The translations under genes and the position numbers were made by a program. This document shows positions 40,101-50,034 of a DNA stretch of 64,000 nt, piece by piece. Every line of letters starts with the position of its first letter. Positions within the stretch are counted from its first letter, which is position 1. The notes beneath the pieces are model-generated. The model had not been told where the DNA came from, ran no database searches, and saw only the letters and a program-made list of their open reading frames with translations. Source of the stretch: Antedon mediterranea (taxonomy: Eukaryota > Echinodermata > Crinoidea > Comatulida > Antedonidae); the NCBI RefSeq assembly GCF_964355755.1, contig NC_092671.1, forward strand, positions 9,931,001-9,995,000. The letters are read 5' to 3'.

Positions 40101-43100
40101 AGTTTTAACTGGTTCAATTGTAGATTTAACTAGTTCACTTCTAGTTTCAACTGGTTCTATTTTAGTTTCAACTGTTTCAATGGTAGATTTAACTGGTTCA
40201 GTTCTAGATTTAACTGGTTCTATTTTAGTTTTAATTGGTTCAAATTTAGTTGTAACTGGTTCAATTGTAGATTGAACTGGTTCAGTTATAGTTTTAACTG
40301 GTTCAATTGTAGATTGAACTGGTTCATTTACAGTTTTAACTGGTTCAATTTTATTGTTTAAGATGTGTTCTTCCTTAACGAGTTCCATTTCATTTTTTAG
40401 ATTCTTAGAAGCAACAAAATCAAACGCAATCTCTTTTCTAGATTTCTTTGCCAGTGTACTAATACTAGTATCTGAAGGTTTAGTATCAACTGTTAATTCC
40501 TTTGTGTGAACAGCTTCTTTTTCCACAATATGTTTCAGTAATTTATTATTACTTTCAGGACTTGTTTTAATAGATGGCTTAGTGTCCTCTTTAATCTGAA
40601 TTTCTTTGGAGTCAACATTTGGTTCAGAAATGCTCAGAGTCTGTACAACTGGCTTTGTATCAATCAAAGTCTTACTCTCCAATTTAGGTTCAGGAATTAT
40701 TTTTGTTTCTTTGATTTCCTTTTTGATTGCATCTAATGAACTTGCTTTGTACTTGGCCTTTAACTTCATTGATGGTATTTTGCCAGTAAAATGTTTTGGT
40801 GGTCTATAACTGCTTTCTACAACATGTTCACGGTCCTCATTCCCAGGAAATGAGGATTTCATTTGAAACGGCCCTTTCATGGAAAATCGCTCCGTTGTAT
40901 TTTGCACTTTGATAACAAATGGTTTAAACTCAAGTCCTTTCTTTTTCTTTTTCAGTTTCGTAGGGCTTTTTAATTCAATTTGTTTTTGTGGATCACCTCC
41001 AATATTTGTTGTTAAATTTGTTTCCTCGCGTGTTGGCTCCTCCTCCTTCTTCACATCATCTATTAATTTAGTTTCAGAAATATTATATTCCGTTTTGCTT
41101 GTACCCATTACTTCAAAGTTAATATCAGACTCATTTTTTAGTGAGTTGTCTGCTTTCAATTTCTTAGAAAGCATTTCCTGCTCAAGCTCAAGAAACATTT
41201 TTTCTTCCAATGATGTGGAAACATTTTCAGAATTCAGTTTATTTGCCGCTAGCTTTTGTTTGGCCTCAATTCTTTGAAGGAATTGAGGTTTGATGTCCCA
41301 TTTTGATGCTTTGGGTGATTTTTTCTTAACTTTATCAGTTCTTACAACATTACTGTCCTTCCAAACAGCTCCGGTCTTGGCTTGTTCTTGCTCCTTTTTG
41401 TGCGACACACAAACAGTGGCCTGAAAATCAGGTGCAGTATTTGAATCAGGTACAGGAACATTTGTTAAAGGCAGTAGATCAGGCTCTTTTGGTAATGGTA
41501 TATTGACAATAGATTTTAAATCAAATGATTGATTCACAGATGATTGGTCTTTATAACTTGTATTTTCTGTCACAGAACTACTTATGTCCTCTTCCTTACA
41601 AGGTGGTGGAGGTGGGGGCGGTGGTGGAGCAAGAAGTGAACAAATTGATTTTTCCCATTCCTCATCAGTTTGTTGTGGTGGCGGGGGAGGTGGTGGTGGA
41701 GGAGGAGGAAGGGGAGAGGATAGGAACGCAAGATTAGTTGAGTCAAATGAAGAATCCGCAATTGGAGGTGAAGAACAGAGTGCACTTAATCTTGGAGATT
41801 GTTTTGATTTATCCTCTGGTGGTGGCGGTGGTGGAGGCAAAAAATCTTCTGAAATTGTCTGAGGTAGATTTTTATATGGATCAAAACGTTTTGGTAGTGG
41901 AGGTGGCGGTGGTGGAGGTTCCTCTATTACACTGTGTTTACCATTTTTGTTAGGTGGTGGTGGTGGTGGGGGGAGATTGTTTTCTTTTAATTTTGGAGGA
42001 GGCAATCCACTGAAAAGGTCTATTTCTTGGGGCGGTGGTGGTGGAGGAGGAGGTGGAAGTCCAATTTCATCAATTCTTATTGATTGCTCCAACCCATGCT
42101 TTGGAGGAGGTGGTGGTGGTGGAGGTGATGAACTAGAGCTACCAACAGTATCATCCGACACCACAATGTCTTTAAACCTCTTTTTCTTTCCATGTTTCTT
42201 TCTTTTCTTCTTTTCCAAACAAATCTCCTCATCAGATGTTTTAATCTAAAAATAAATTTCTCTATATTAATAAATAAAAGCACACTTTATGGATGAGGAT
42301 ATTGGCATGGTCAAACTGTAATTTAGTCTTTGATAGACATGGTTGACCATGATGATTGTTAATATTATACTAAAAATCATTATTTCTTGCTTTCTTTCTT
42401 TCTATTAAATTACACAGGCTCACTTGAGACACACCCGGAGACACACCTTGAGACACACCCGGTCCATGATAGGAATAAATGGCAGAAAATAGAAGAATGT
42501 GTTAAGTGTATTGATGAAATGTTTACAGGTTATTTTTGGGTAGTAGTAATAGCAGTAGAGAGGTTACTAACTGTAATACTTACAATTCCTATATCTTCAC
42601 TGAATCCATTAAAGAAAATCATGAAAGATAAAAAAAGAAAACATTATATATGTTAATAATAGTAATAATAGCATTAATACTAATAACTAACATATTCAAT
42701 GAATACAGTATGTTAGTTACAATTTGACCAAAGCCCAGTAAATTGTCGCAAACCATACCTACACTAGGTTCTACTGTATAACAAAACAAGTACTTCTATA
42801 TTATACCGTAAAGAAAAATATGAATTCTTTAATTTAATTTTTTTTTACTTTTCTCCATGCTTATACAATAATATGAAAGGAAACAAAACATTGCAACCAT
42901 GTTTTAACTATATTTTATAATATTTGTTGATTTTGTTTATACTTCGAGGTGCAAACAATTCTACTTTGTATGTTAGTACTTCTACAGATTAAGGCCTAGC
43001 ATTTCTGGTTGGTAAACAGTCAGGGAAGAACAAAAGCTAAGCAGTATGATAACACATTGTTCATCCATGTTGAATTCCAGGCTTAATCACTGTGCTAACA

Positions 43101-46100
43101 TGGGGTGTATGTTGTCACAGGCTGATTTAATGCAATTGTACACAATCAACAGATTTTTAGTGTATATTCTTACACTATATAAGGTTTATAAAAATTAATT
43201 TACAGTTTATAGTTGAATACTACCAACACAGTACCAAATACTATACTTTACTAAGTGAAGATTTAACATAATGTAGTCAACTTATGACATAAACACCACA
43301 TTTTAAAAAAGATATCTGAATGTATTATTGGATAAATAATAAAAATATTAAGTGTAATATGAGTAATACAACAAAATAAATATCACAACACCATAACAAA
43401 TATATATATTCTCCCCTTCTTTTAAAAATGGAATGGTCTTAAGGCAAAGCTGCAAAATGCATCATCGGTAAGGAAGAGCTGTAATGGCTGAGAGCTGTGA
43501 CAAATTATCACACAGAGAATTTGCTGTTACTAGGCTTAGGAGTCTTGTAGAACAAGTCTGTAGGCCTATTACCATAGACTTATTTAAAATACGCTTTATA
43601 CAGTATAATGGCTGTCATAAACAGTTTAAAATGCCAAACAAAGCTCCAAATTCACATCCTAATTTGTTATGAATTTGTTCACTGAATAAACAGTGTTCTC
43701 AACAATAATGTATTGATTTGTGTGAATGCATCTGTGCAATTGAAATGATTGAAATATATTTAATTTTAACCGTGAAGCCTAATAATATGTTTTAAAGGAC
43801 CATCTTCATGAATTCAGTTACAAATTATATGTTTTACTCATCTTTTGGATAATAAATATATTTAATATACTACTTTTACTATTAATATCCTTCCTTGTGT
43901 TTAGTAATAAAACCAAAACCTATAAATAAATTAATTGGCAAAATACATGAATTATTTCTATAAGGTCTCTCATTACAATACAGTACAAGGTTCTAAATTT
44001 TCCATAAAATTTAGACAAAGAGTTTAAATATACTAGATACCCAAATTCTACAAAAAAAATGTGCATAATATTTTTGGAGACTCATTTCAACGAATAAAGT
44101 ATAAGTAGCATATGTTTTGACTTCAACAACACTCTTTTGGAATGTTTCAACATTTGATAATGAATTATTTAGTTTGTAGTCTGTCTTTGCAGCTAAGAAC
44201 AAATTAGAAATTAACTTGAGAATCCAATATTGTAGCTCATTATAATCTTAAGGTAGCATTCGTCTTTATTAAGGCTAAAAATGACTTGATCATTACCAGT
44301 TGTGTTTGAGTGAGCTATGGGCAATCTTGTGTAATATTTCCTTACAACCTCAGAAGCTATTCTTATTATAAAACAAAGCTCTCATCTTATGCTGTTAAAG
44401 ATTGAAAATTCCCCAAATCAAATGATATTACTGTATGTTGTATATCAGACTGAACATAATATTTACTGATGCTAACTTCAATCAATCTCTATTCTTTACT
44501 ATATTTAACATTAATAGTACATTGATAGTATCAACAATGTTAGGTGTTCACTTTCCATAATCTCATTAATAAATTCACTACATTAAAATGTTGCAATCAC
44601 AAATGACTTCCTTTGTTTAAGCCTGCTACTAGCTTCAGTTTTTCCCTTTTCTGCATACGATCAATGGAGGGTGGAACAACTGAACTATTCAACCATGGCC
44701 TCTACATCCTCTTAGCCAATCAGACGATAGTAAACATAACAAAGGTCAACTTCTATGATCACTAGTGCTTCAAAACATAACCTGTAAAAATTACGTCAAG
44801 GACACTTATAACATACCAAACGGTGTATTATTCATTGAGGTATTAAAGACGGACTAGAGAGCTAACTAGTCAAAATCAAAGGTTTGGGATGTTCAAAATG
44901 AATGTATCTATTCATAAGTATTGCTAAATGCTATATAATTGTCAATCAATGGAAATACAATGAATAATTTATTGGAAAAGTTTTGGATATGTTTGCATAC
45001 AAAGACCGTATGATAGAATTAGAAGACATTCTCGCATTGATATACTCAACATACTGCAACACAGGCGTAGTCGTGAGTGAATGCGTGCAACTGATCGGTC
45101 GATTGATGCCACCTTATTCCTTGGTTCCTTCCTCATGGAGAAACACTATTTCTTCTGCGATTACATACAACCTAAATGTATAATCTAAGATATTATTAAA
45201 TTATAGATTATCAAATTCAAAGAAAATTCCACCATATATATAGTATAAAACTGACATTCCTGATGAAGATCGAATAAAGATTGAAACGTTGAATCATGGC
45301 TTGCCTCTCATTATTTGGAGTCCGTTTTATACTGTTATTTTTACATAATCAGTGCATCTATAGTATTAGTTCTACCATATAAACAGGATATTTCTAAATG
45401 ATCAAGCAGATAAAAACGAGTATCTCTGTCATGAGATATTCTCCAAAATTATTGAATCATGTACTTGAGTTGTTTATACAGTACAGTTAGATCTGACTGC
45501 ACAAACTCAACACCTTTGTTGAACTGGTTCAAAATTGTATGGCTTTCTGTTATGTTCAGTAATCACAATGCATTTCACGGAGTGTGAAAGAATTTGGGAA
45601 TACCATAAATAAAACAACTATACTATAACTAGTACATACCTATACATATCAATAACACCATCTGTAGCCTACAACTGTACTAACCAAAAGACAAACCTAC
45701 CTGTACTGTATCATAACATTACAAGGGTTTGCATCTAAATAGTATACCTGTGATAGAAATGGCATTTACAGCATCTCTAAATCTTAATGGTATCATTGTC
45801 CTTCACAGTTTTACATTTTTTCTTAAATCTCTCTGATTAATGATGTTTTTTAAATAACAACGACTGAGCAAAAACATTGTGTTACCAGACCATCTATGCA
45901 CTTGTTGTCTAAGTTCATACAGAAAAATAGCTATTCAGAAATACTGTTTGTTACGATATTCAGAGATTGCAGTCATTGGCATAATATAAAACAATTGAGG
46001 GACACATAGACATACTGTCGGTTACTGTTTCTTGATGGGTAACATGCTTTCTGTGTTCATTTCCTTAATCTTCCACATTGTGTAAAAACACCATTGGTGC

Positions 46101-49100
46101 AATTCTCTATTTTGGTAGTTGTTAAGTATCTGTTGGAATTATAGTATGTTTAGCAACTGAATGTTGGATATAAGTAAAGGTCTATCTACATTATCAAACT
46201 TTATGTGACAAAAAGATGTGATGTGTCCATACATGGACATGATTATGTCATATCACTACCATATTTGGGCATATCACCACCATATTTGGGCACATCACAC
46301 TTGTTTTGTCAAACGTGTTTGATAGTGTAGACAGAGCTTTAGTTTGATGAATTTAAAGTTAATCATAGTTTTTCTAAAAACCTATTTACATAATAAAGGA
46401 TAAATTAGTTATTCCTTACAGTCTTTTTGTTTGAAAAAAACAAACCCCCTAAATTTACTGTAGAATAATTAGGTACTTATTTTTTATATATAAAACATTG
46501 GGTGATGATGTTTTATAATGCATACAGTATTTTATGATCTGAATACAGATCCTTTGTTTAGAGAGTGAAGACTTAGATTTCAAAAATAATTTGCCAGCAT
46601 AATTGAATAAACTATTCCATTATGAAGTTCACTATGAAACAACCATGCAGTTATTCCTTTAAATTTCATTTTGAAAACTCACTGCATTGTGGAATAAACA
46701 AACTGGAAAGAACTGGAGTGGAGTTGTGGCTTGGTGGTTATGATGCTTGTCTACCACTCCAAGGGTCCTGGGTTTAAGTCCCGTCACATGTCAGGATTTT
46801 TTCTAAGGACCAAATTACCCCACTCCCAAAGACTTGTAATAAGACTTTGTTTATGTAGAGCATCTTGTGTATATGTTTGTCTTGTGAACCTCTGAGGGTC
46901 CCTAATGATCAGCAACAGCTGGATGGATCACCCTCATTAAATATGGTAAAAAAAATAAATAAATAAATAAAACCATAACAAAATTACTAAAGGAAACTGA
47001 AAATATGTTGTTATCCAGAGGTTAAACAACATTTGGATATACTGTACATTCTACAGATTAAAACGCCTTTGAGTGGATCCTATGAACTTTAAACTTAAGA
47101 ACCGGTTTGTACCGGATTAGTTAGCAATAGACTGAACAACCACAAACACTGCAAAATAGAGTCAAAAAGGGAATTTTATTTTTTTTTTTAAAACCTTCTA
47201 TATCCATCTTAGTTTATCAATTTATACATCAATATTTTTTCTGAACATATGTTCAAGTGATACCTGGTTGCTATTCAGTTTTTAGGAACAGAACCTATCA
47301 GACCTATCATTTAATTACATATACTCACGTACATGTAATTCTAAGCAAGCCCAGCCAATGAAAGCACAACAAACCAAACACACTGTTTATGAAATACAAT
47401 ACTGAATTATAATTGATTATGAGTAGTTACGAGTATATCACTAAGAAAATAAGCTGAAATTCTATAAAAAAAATAAATATTTGTAGACTACTGTGTATCA
47501 CAATTTCTGCATGGTTTTTGCATTGTGCTTGTTTATCTAATTAAAACTTGTATATTTAGGCCTATATTGAGTTTGTACTGTATAAAATAACTCTGTACTC
47601 AGTATACAAATATCGCTTACTGTAAATGATATTTCAACACTTATATTTATGAAATTTCTCCTACCACGAAGATTAGGGGACAGTTTCTGTATCCAGATCC
47701 CAAATCAAATGCTCTATGATAATTTTGAATTATATTCTGTATTGTTTGTATGTCTTGTTTTACAAAATGTTGGCATTAAGCTCTGTCCACACTATCAATC
47801 TAGTGTGATGTGCCCTAATATGGTAGTGATATGCTTAAATATGGTAGTAATATGACATCATCATGTCCATATATGGGCACATCACATATTTTGGTCACAT
47901 AAAGTTTAATAGTGTAGACAGAGCTTAATAGCAGTTTATCTGTTTAGACCTATACCTATTGCTTGATCAAGATTGCACATTAATTTTGCCAAATAATGTT
48001 GTTCCACGGTTTTCAGTTGAGAATTTGTATCGGTTTTTAAAAATTAATTACAGTTGTTTGGTGATTTAGTCTTCTACTTCTAAATAGATATGATGTTACA
48101 ATACAAACATGTTTATTGTTATAAACATGTTGAAATATGTATTTGCAACACACATTGGTTTTAGGATTGCATCACTGTATTAAATGTGTTAGTCCTAAGA
48201 ACTAAATTCACCACACAAAAATGGATAGTAATATTGCACCTTTACCAATATAAAATTACAAATTTGGAGAAATTTAATGCCAGTCTGCATGAATAATAAA
48301 CAGGACCTACATCATAAATCTCACTCTATTCTACTATTCACAAAAACCATAGTTTAGCATAAAGACCAAATAAACTATGTACAGATTATACTTTGCCAAT
48401 AGCCAAGACTCAAATAGGTGCCAAGATGACAGAATTCAGCTGTATGTTACCATTATTATATTAGGATATATCCTATGTTGATGCACAGTACTATCTATCT
48501 GTTATGTCTGCCATATAACAGTATAGAAGTTGCGCTTAAATTTATTTCAAAGACTTAAACCCAGATTTTTGTCAACATACCCTTAATTTTATATTAGCCT
48601 ACTTTAAAAAGCTTTGGTAAAACAGTATATGCAGATATATTGTCAACTGCTGGCTGCCTCTAAAATTGTTTATACCACTATATTTAATTCAGGGTTTTTT
48701 CATTCACTCTATTGGCCTAAACAGTTTAGTTTAACTAATGTACAATATGTAGGTGGATTATTTATATAATCATTTGCATCATAAACCTAAACTACTGCAC
48801 TATTAAAGAACTCAACATTTGAAAAAAACTGGGAGAAGCGGACGCTGTCTTTTTTTCACAAACTCTTTATGTCTAGGTTAATCTCATACATTGTAAAATT
48901 CTCACATTAAAAACATTTTTTACAGGAAACACAAAATTCATATCACCCAGAATGTTGTTGGAGCAATAAAATCAGACCAATAAATAAAACACTGAACCTA
49001 ACCTTTAAATCTAGCACTCTTCTAAATAATCTCTTTTCCTCAGGCCTAACACATTTGAAAACCATGACCTTACAAAGTTCCCTTCCAGAATATAGAAAAT

Positions 49101-50034
49101 CTGCCATCATTATTTGTATACTAGTTAAGCCTCCTAAACCTGGATTTGAAGCTCAAAAAATAAATTTGAAATTGTCTTCTAACCATCTTCTATTCTCAAA
49201 ATCTCAAATAAGTAAGGCTTTTAGATACGATGAACATGTAACCAAAATCTCATCTCAAATTTTTAAATATTACAAATTGTGTTGTTTCAAAGAAACCATG
49301 CCTCCTAAACCTGGATTTGCAGATCAAAAAATAAATTTGAAATTGTCTTCTAGCAATCTTCTCATATCACAAACCTCAAATAAGTAAGACTTTTAGATAC
49401 GATGAACATGTAACCAAAATCTCATCTCAAATTTCAAAATATTAAAAATTGTGTTGTTCATTACAGCAACAAGGTACGTTTGGAGCAGGACAATTTCTTT
49501 GGATAGAAAATGCACCTACATTGATGTATTAATGTTTTTGAGTACAGCCAAATCAATCAATCGATGCTTTGAATTTCAGTACCACAATATCCATGTATGA
49601 TCACTTTTACAATTGCTAAAATATACAAATTGTTAATAAACAACAATTTATATCCTATTGACTGACACAGCAGTTGTACTTAAATTAAAATGGTCTTCAA
49701 TCTTCCTTCTTTCCATCCAGCAACAGACTTACCTTTGATTGAATGAAGGTGATACTACATACTGTAAAAATTGTTTAATGAAAATTCTATGGGAAAAATT
49801 AACATTAACAAGAAGAGTCAAAACTGTTTTCAATAATGTGCCACGGTTCTAAGCTAACTTGACAGATGCAAAGAAAGGAGGTTTAGACAGGGCAAAATAC
49901 CTGAAATGCAAGCGCTCCCATCTTTTTTTACCATAGAATTTCCAGCGTTTTTGTTGTTAATTCTAGCCTTAACCTTATTACAGTATATTGATTACTTACT
50001 CTGTGGGAAATGCTGGATCATACTCCTCGGTCAT
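27655..50034 (-). CDS. SETD2: SETD2 histone H3K36 methyltransferase
   Basis: Twenty exons join in phase to 7935 nt (2644 aa; human 2564). High-to-low coordinates: 50034-50000, 42599-42584, 42245-37543, 36926-36798, 36541-36490, 36044-35968, 35686-35563, 35209-35132, 34994-34897, 34755-34608, 34438-34298, 34201-34091, 33786-33193, 32643-31903, 31630-31472, 29828-29730, 29244-29048, 28676-28496, 28159-28058, 27804-27655. The protein trimethylates H3K36 on transcribed chromatin in the nucleus. Domains: disordered Pro-rich N-terminus; AWS about 1597-1645; SET about 1646-1770; post-SET about 1770-1800; RD/RS-rich and Met/Pro-rich linker; WW about 2478-2510; SRI about 2540-2640, which binds phosphorylated RNA polymerase II CTD. 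Nearly every conserved block matches vertebrate SETD2. Exons 1 and 2 are inferred from splice signals and phase. Confidence 0.96.
28496..29828 (-). CDS. SETD2: SETD2 WW-domain exons
   Basis: Exons 29828-29730, 29244-29048 and 28676-28496. The WW domain reads [20 protein letters not shown] and is completed across a phase-2 intron by [10 protein letters not shown], with both signature tryptophans and the YYY core. A Pro-rich stretch directly precedes it, as in vertebrate SETD2 where it contacts the WW intramolecularly. The next exon has [10 protein letters not shown] and [17 protein letters not shown], the start of SRI. Confidence 0.95.
31472..32643 (-). CDS. SETD2: SETD2 exons with RD/RS-rich and Met/Pro-rich linker
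   Basis: Exon 32643-31903 starts [11 protein letters not shown], then carries a long Arg-Asp/Arg-Glu/Arg-Ser alternating tract of the kind seen in splicing-linked proteins. A charged helix follows (about [24 protein letters not shown]), then a Met/Pro/His-rich low-complexity tail. Exon 31630-31472 continues the low-complexity sequence. The tract is far richer in RD dipeptides than I recall for the vertebrate protein. Open frames on the plus strand here are antisense shadows. Confidence 0.9.
32703..32929 (-). mobile_element. tRNA-derived SINE copy in a SETD2 intron
   Basis: Read on the minus strand, it has a tRNA-like head (GTGTGGCTTGGTTATAAAG; B box GGGTTTAAGTCC) and the body CAAAGCCTTGTTATAAGACTTT and GTGTATATGTTTGTCTTGTG. 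Its tail ends in GTTATCTTTGGCAATTTTCC and an AT run. The same body occurs at 46715 (plus) and 37352 (minus). Confidence 0.8.
33193..34438 (-). CDS. SETD2: SETD2 exons after post-SET (conserved middle helical region)
   Basis: Exons 34438-34298, 34201-34091 and 33786-33193, all phase 0. They encode [12 protein letters not shown], a [20 protein letters not shown] segment, a hydrophobic [20 protein letters not shown] block and [14 protein letters not shown]. All are recognisable in vertebrate SETD2. An acidic, Ser/Thr-rich disordered stretch follows. The last exon ends LLESWSTLK, joining EIYIIPK of the next exon, equivalent to human SWKDLKEVYRIPK. Confidence 0.92.
34608..36926 (-). CDS. SETD2: SETD2 catalytic core exons: AWS, SET and post-SET
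   Basis: Seven short exons encode the methyltransferase core. AWS carries zinc-binding cysteines ([32 protein letters not shown]). SET carries a SAM-site motif [37 protein letters not shown] (catalytic NHSC) and [11 protein letters not shown]. Post-SET has C-x-C-x-G-A-D-x-C-R-G. Every intron phase matches across the joins. The key N-H-S-C and F-D-Y residues are all present, so the enzyme should be active. Confidence 0.96.
36236..36300 (-). repeat. tRNA-like B-box fragment in a SETD2 intron
   Basis: The minus strand carries GTGGGTTCGAGTCCCACCCG, an excellent T-arm and B box with its stem, preceded by CTGGAGGTC. The 5' half does not fold into D and acceptor stems. It is therefore a tRNA-derived repeat or pseudogene rather than a working tRNA. 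Confidence 0.5.
37352..37490 (-). mobile_element. 5'-truncated SINE copy in a SETD2 intron
   Basis: Minus-strand copy starting inside the body (AAAGACCTGTAATAAGACAT). It continues through GTGTATATGTTTGTCATGTG to the tail GGTTATCCTTGGCAATTTGC and ATTTATTT. The tRNA head is missing, as expected from incomplete reverse transcription. Confidence 0.78.
37543..42245 (-). CDS. SETD2: SETD2 large exon 3: disordered N-terminal region
   Basis: A 4703-nt exon with about 1567 codons and no stop, bounded by a TTTTTAG acceptor and a GTGAGA donor. It opens with a basic [12 protein letters not shown] cluster, then at least six runs of 7-12 prolines (41600-42140). Next comes Ser/Lys/Glu-rich sequence, a 7-residue EPVKSTI-type repeat array (40093-40346) and a second basic [17 protein letters not shown] cluster, both likely nuclear signals. 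It ends ENIYLTER, which is nearly identical to the vertebrate junction just before AWS. Glycine-rich frames on the other strand are antisense shadows of the polyproline runs. Confidence 0.95.
40093..40346 (-). repeat. Coding 21-nt tandem repeat in SETD2
   Basis: About twelve in-frame copies of a seven-residue unit, consensus E-P-V-K/Q/E-S/T-x-I/T, within the disordered N-terminus. The period is 21 nt, so length changes keep the frame. Copies such as EPVQSTI occur twice unchanged, which points to recent slippage. Confidence 0.88.
42584..42599 (-). CDS. SETD2: SETD2 microexon 2 (16 nt, predicted)
   Basis: On the minus strand, TTTCTTTAATGGATTCAG is followed by TGAAGATATAGGAATT and then GTAAGTATTA. 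Exon 1 ends two bases into a codon and the large exon begins in phase 0, so any intervening exon must be 1 mod 3. Sixteen nt fits exactly and gives PT-DEDIGI-IKTSDEE without a stop. The acidic run mirrors the acidic stretch at the same place in vertebrate SETD2. RNA evidence would be needed for certainty. Confidence 0.6.
46175..46341. mobile_element. MITE family copy A
   Basis: Ends TAAAGGTCTATCTACATTAT and GATAGTGTAGACAGAGCTTTA are imperfect inverted repeats. The centre repeats the word CACTACCATATTTGGGCA and includes TGTCCATACATGGACATG. A TA duplication fits the borders. It has no coding capacity. Confidence 0.85.
46715..46972 (+). mobile_element. tRNA-derived SINE, full length
   Basis: The head resembles a tRNA: A-box-like GTGGCTTGGTGGTTATGATG and B-box-like GGGTTTAAGTCCCG. 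The body is CAAAGACTTGTAATAAGACT and GTGTATATGTTTGTCTTGTG. It then ends with a tail different from the other two copies (CAACAGCTGGATGGATCACC) and an AAAT microsatellite. Confidence 0.85.
47776..47928. mobile_element. MITE family copy B
   Basis: Terminal inverted repeats TTAAGCTCTGTCCACACTAT and ATAGTGTAGACAGAGCTTAA. The internal words TAGTGATATGCTTAAATATG and CATGTCCATATATGGGCACA are shared with copies A, C and D. Confidence 0.87.
49130..49470. repeat. 171-bp direct tandem duplication
   Basis: CCTCCTAAACCTGGATTTG starts at 49130 and again at 49301. The following sequence (AAAAAATAAATTTGAAATTG, then TTTTAGATACGATGAACATG) repeats in register. The period is a multiple of three, which keeps a plus-strand frame open across both copies, but I find no splice or homology support for coding. 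Confidence 0.85.
50000..50034 (-). CDS. SETD2: SETD2 exon 1 (start codon, predicted)
   Basis: On the minus strand, ACCAAAATGACC begins [11 protein letters not shown] and runs to a perfect GTAAGT donor, leaving two bases (GA). Human SETD2 begins a similar stretch with DFYDPEHPT, so the YDP-x-x-PT motif supports the start. The exon sits about 7.4 kb upstream of the next coding exon. GC-richer sequence upstream (50100-50580) is a likely promoter or leader region. Confidence 0.72.

Larger units (their letters stand above)
42600..49999 (-). other. SETD2 intron 1 (about 7.4 kb)
   Basis: No further SETD2 exon is needed by phase. Contents seen: a SINE (46715-46972), two MITE copies (46175-46341, 47776-47928), a 171-bp tandem duplication (49130-49470) and a hammerhead-like core near 45264. 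The rest is AT-rich sequence without recognisable genes. Confidence 0.6.

Noticed and set aside
41584-42249. Glycine-rich plus-strand frames
   Set aside because: They are the antisense of the SETD2 polyproline runs (CCN read as NGG) and have no support of their own.
43484-43672. 62-codon plus-strand frame starting MAESCDKL
   Set aside because: Short, in an intron on the opposite strand, no family resemblance and no splice context.
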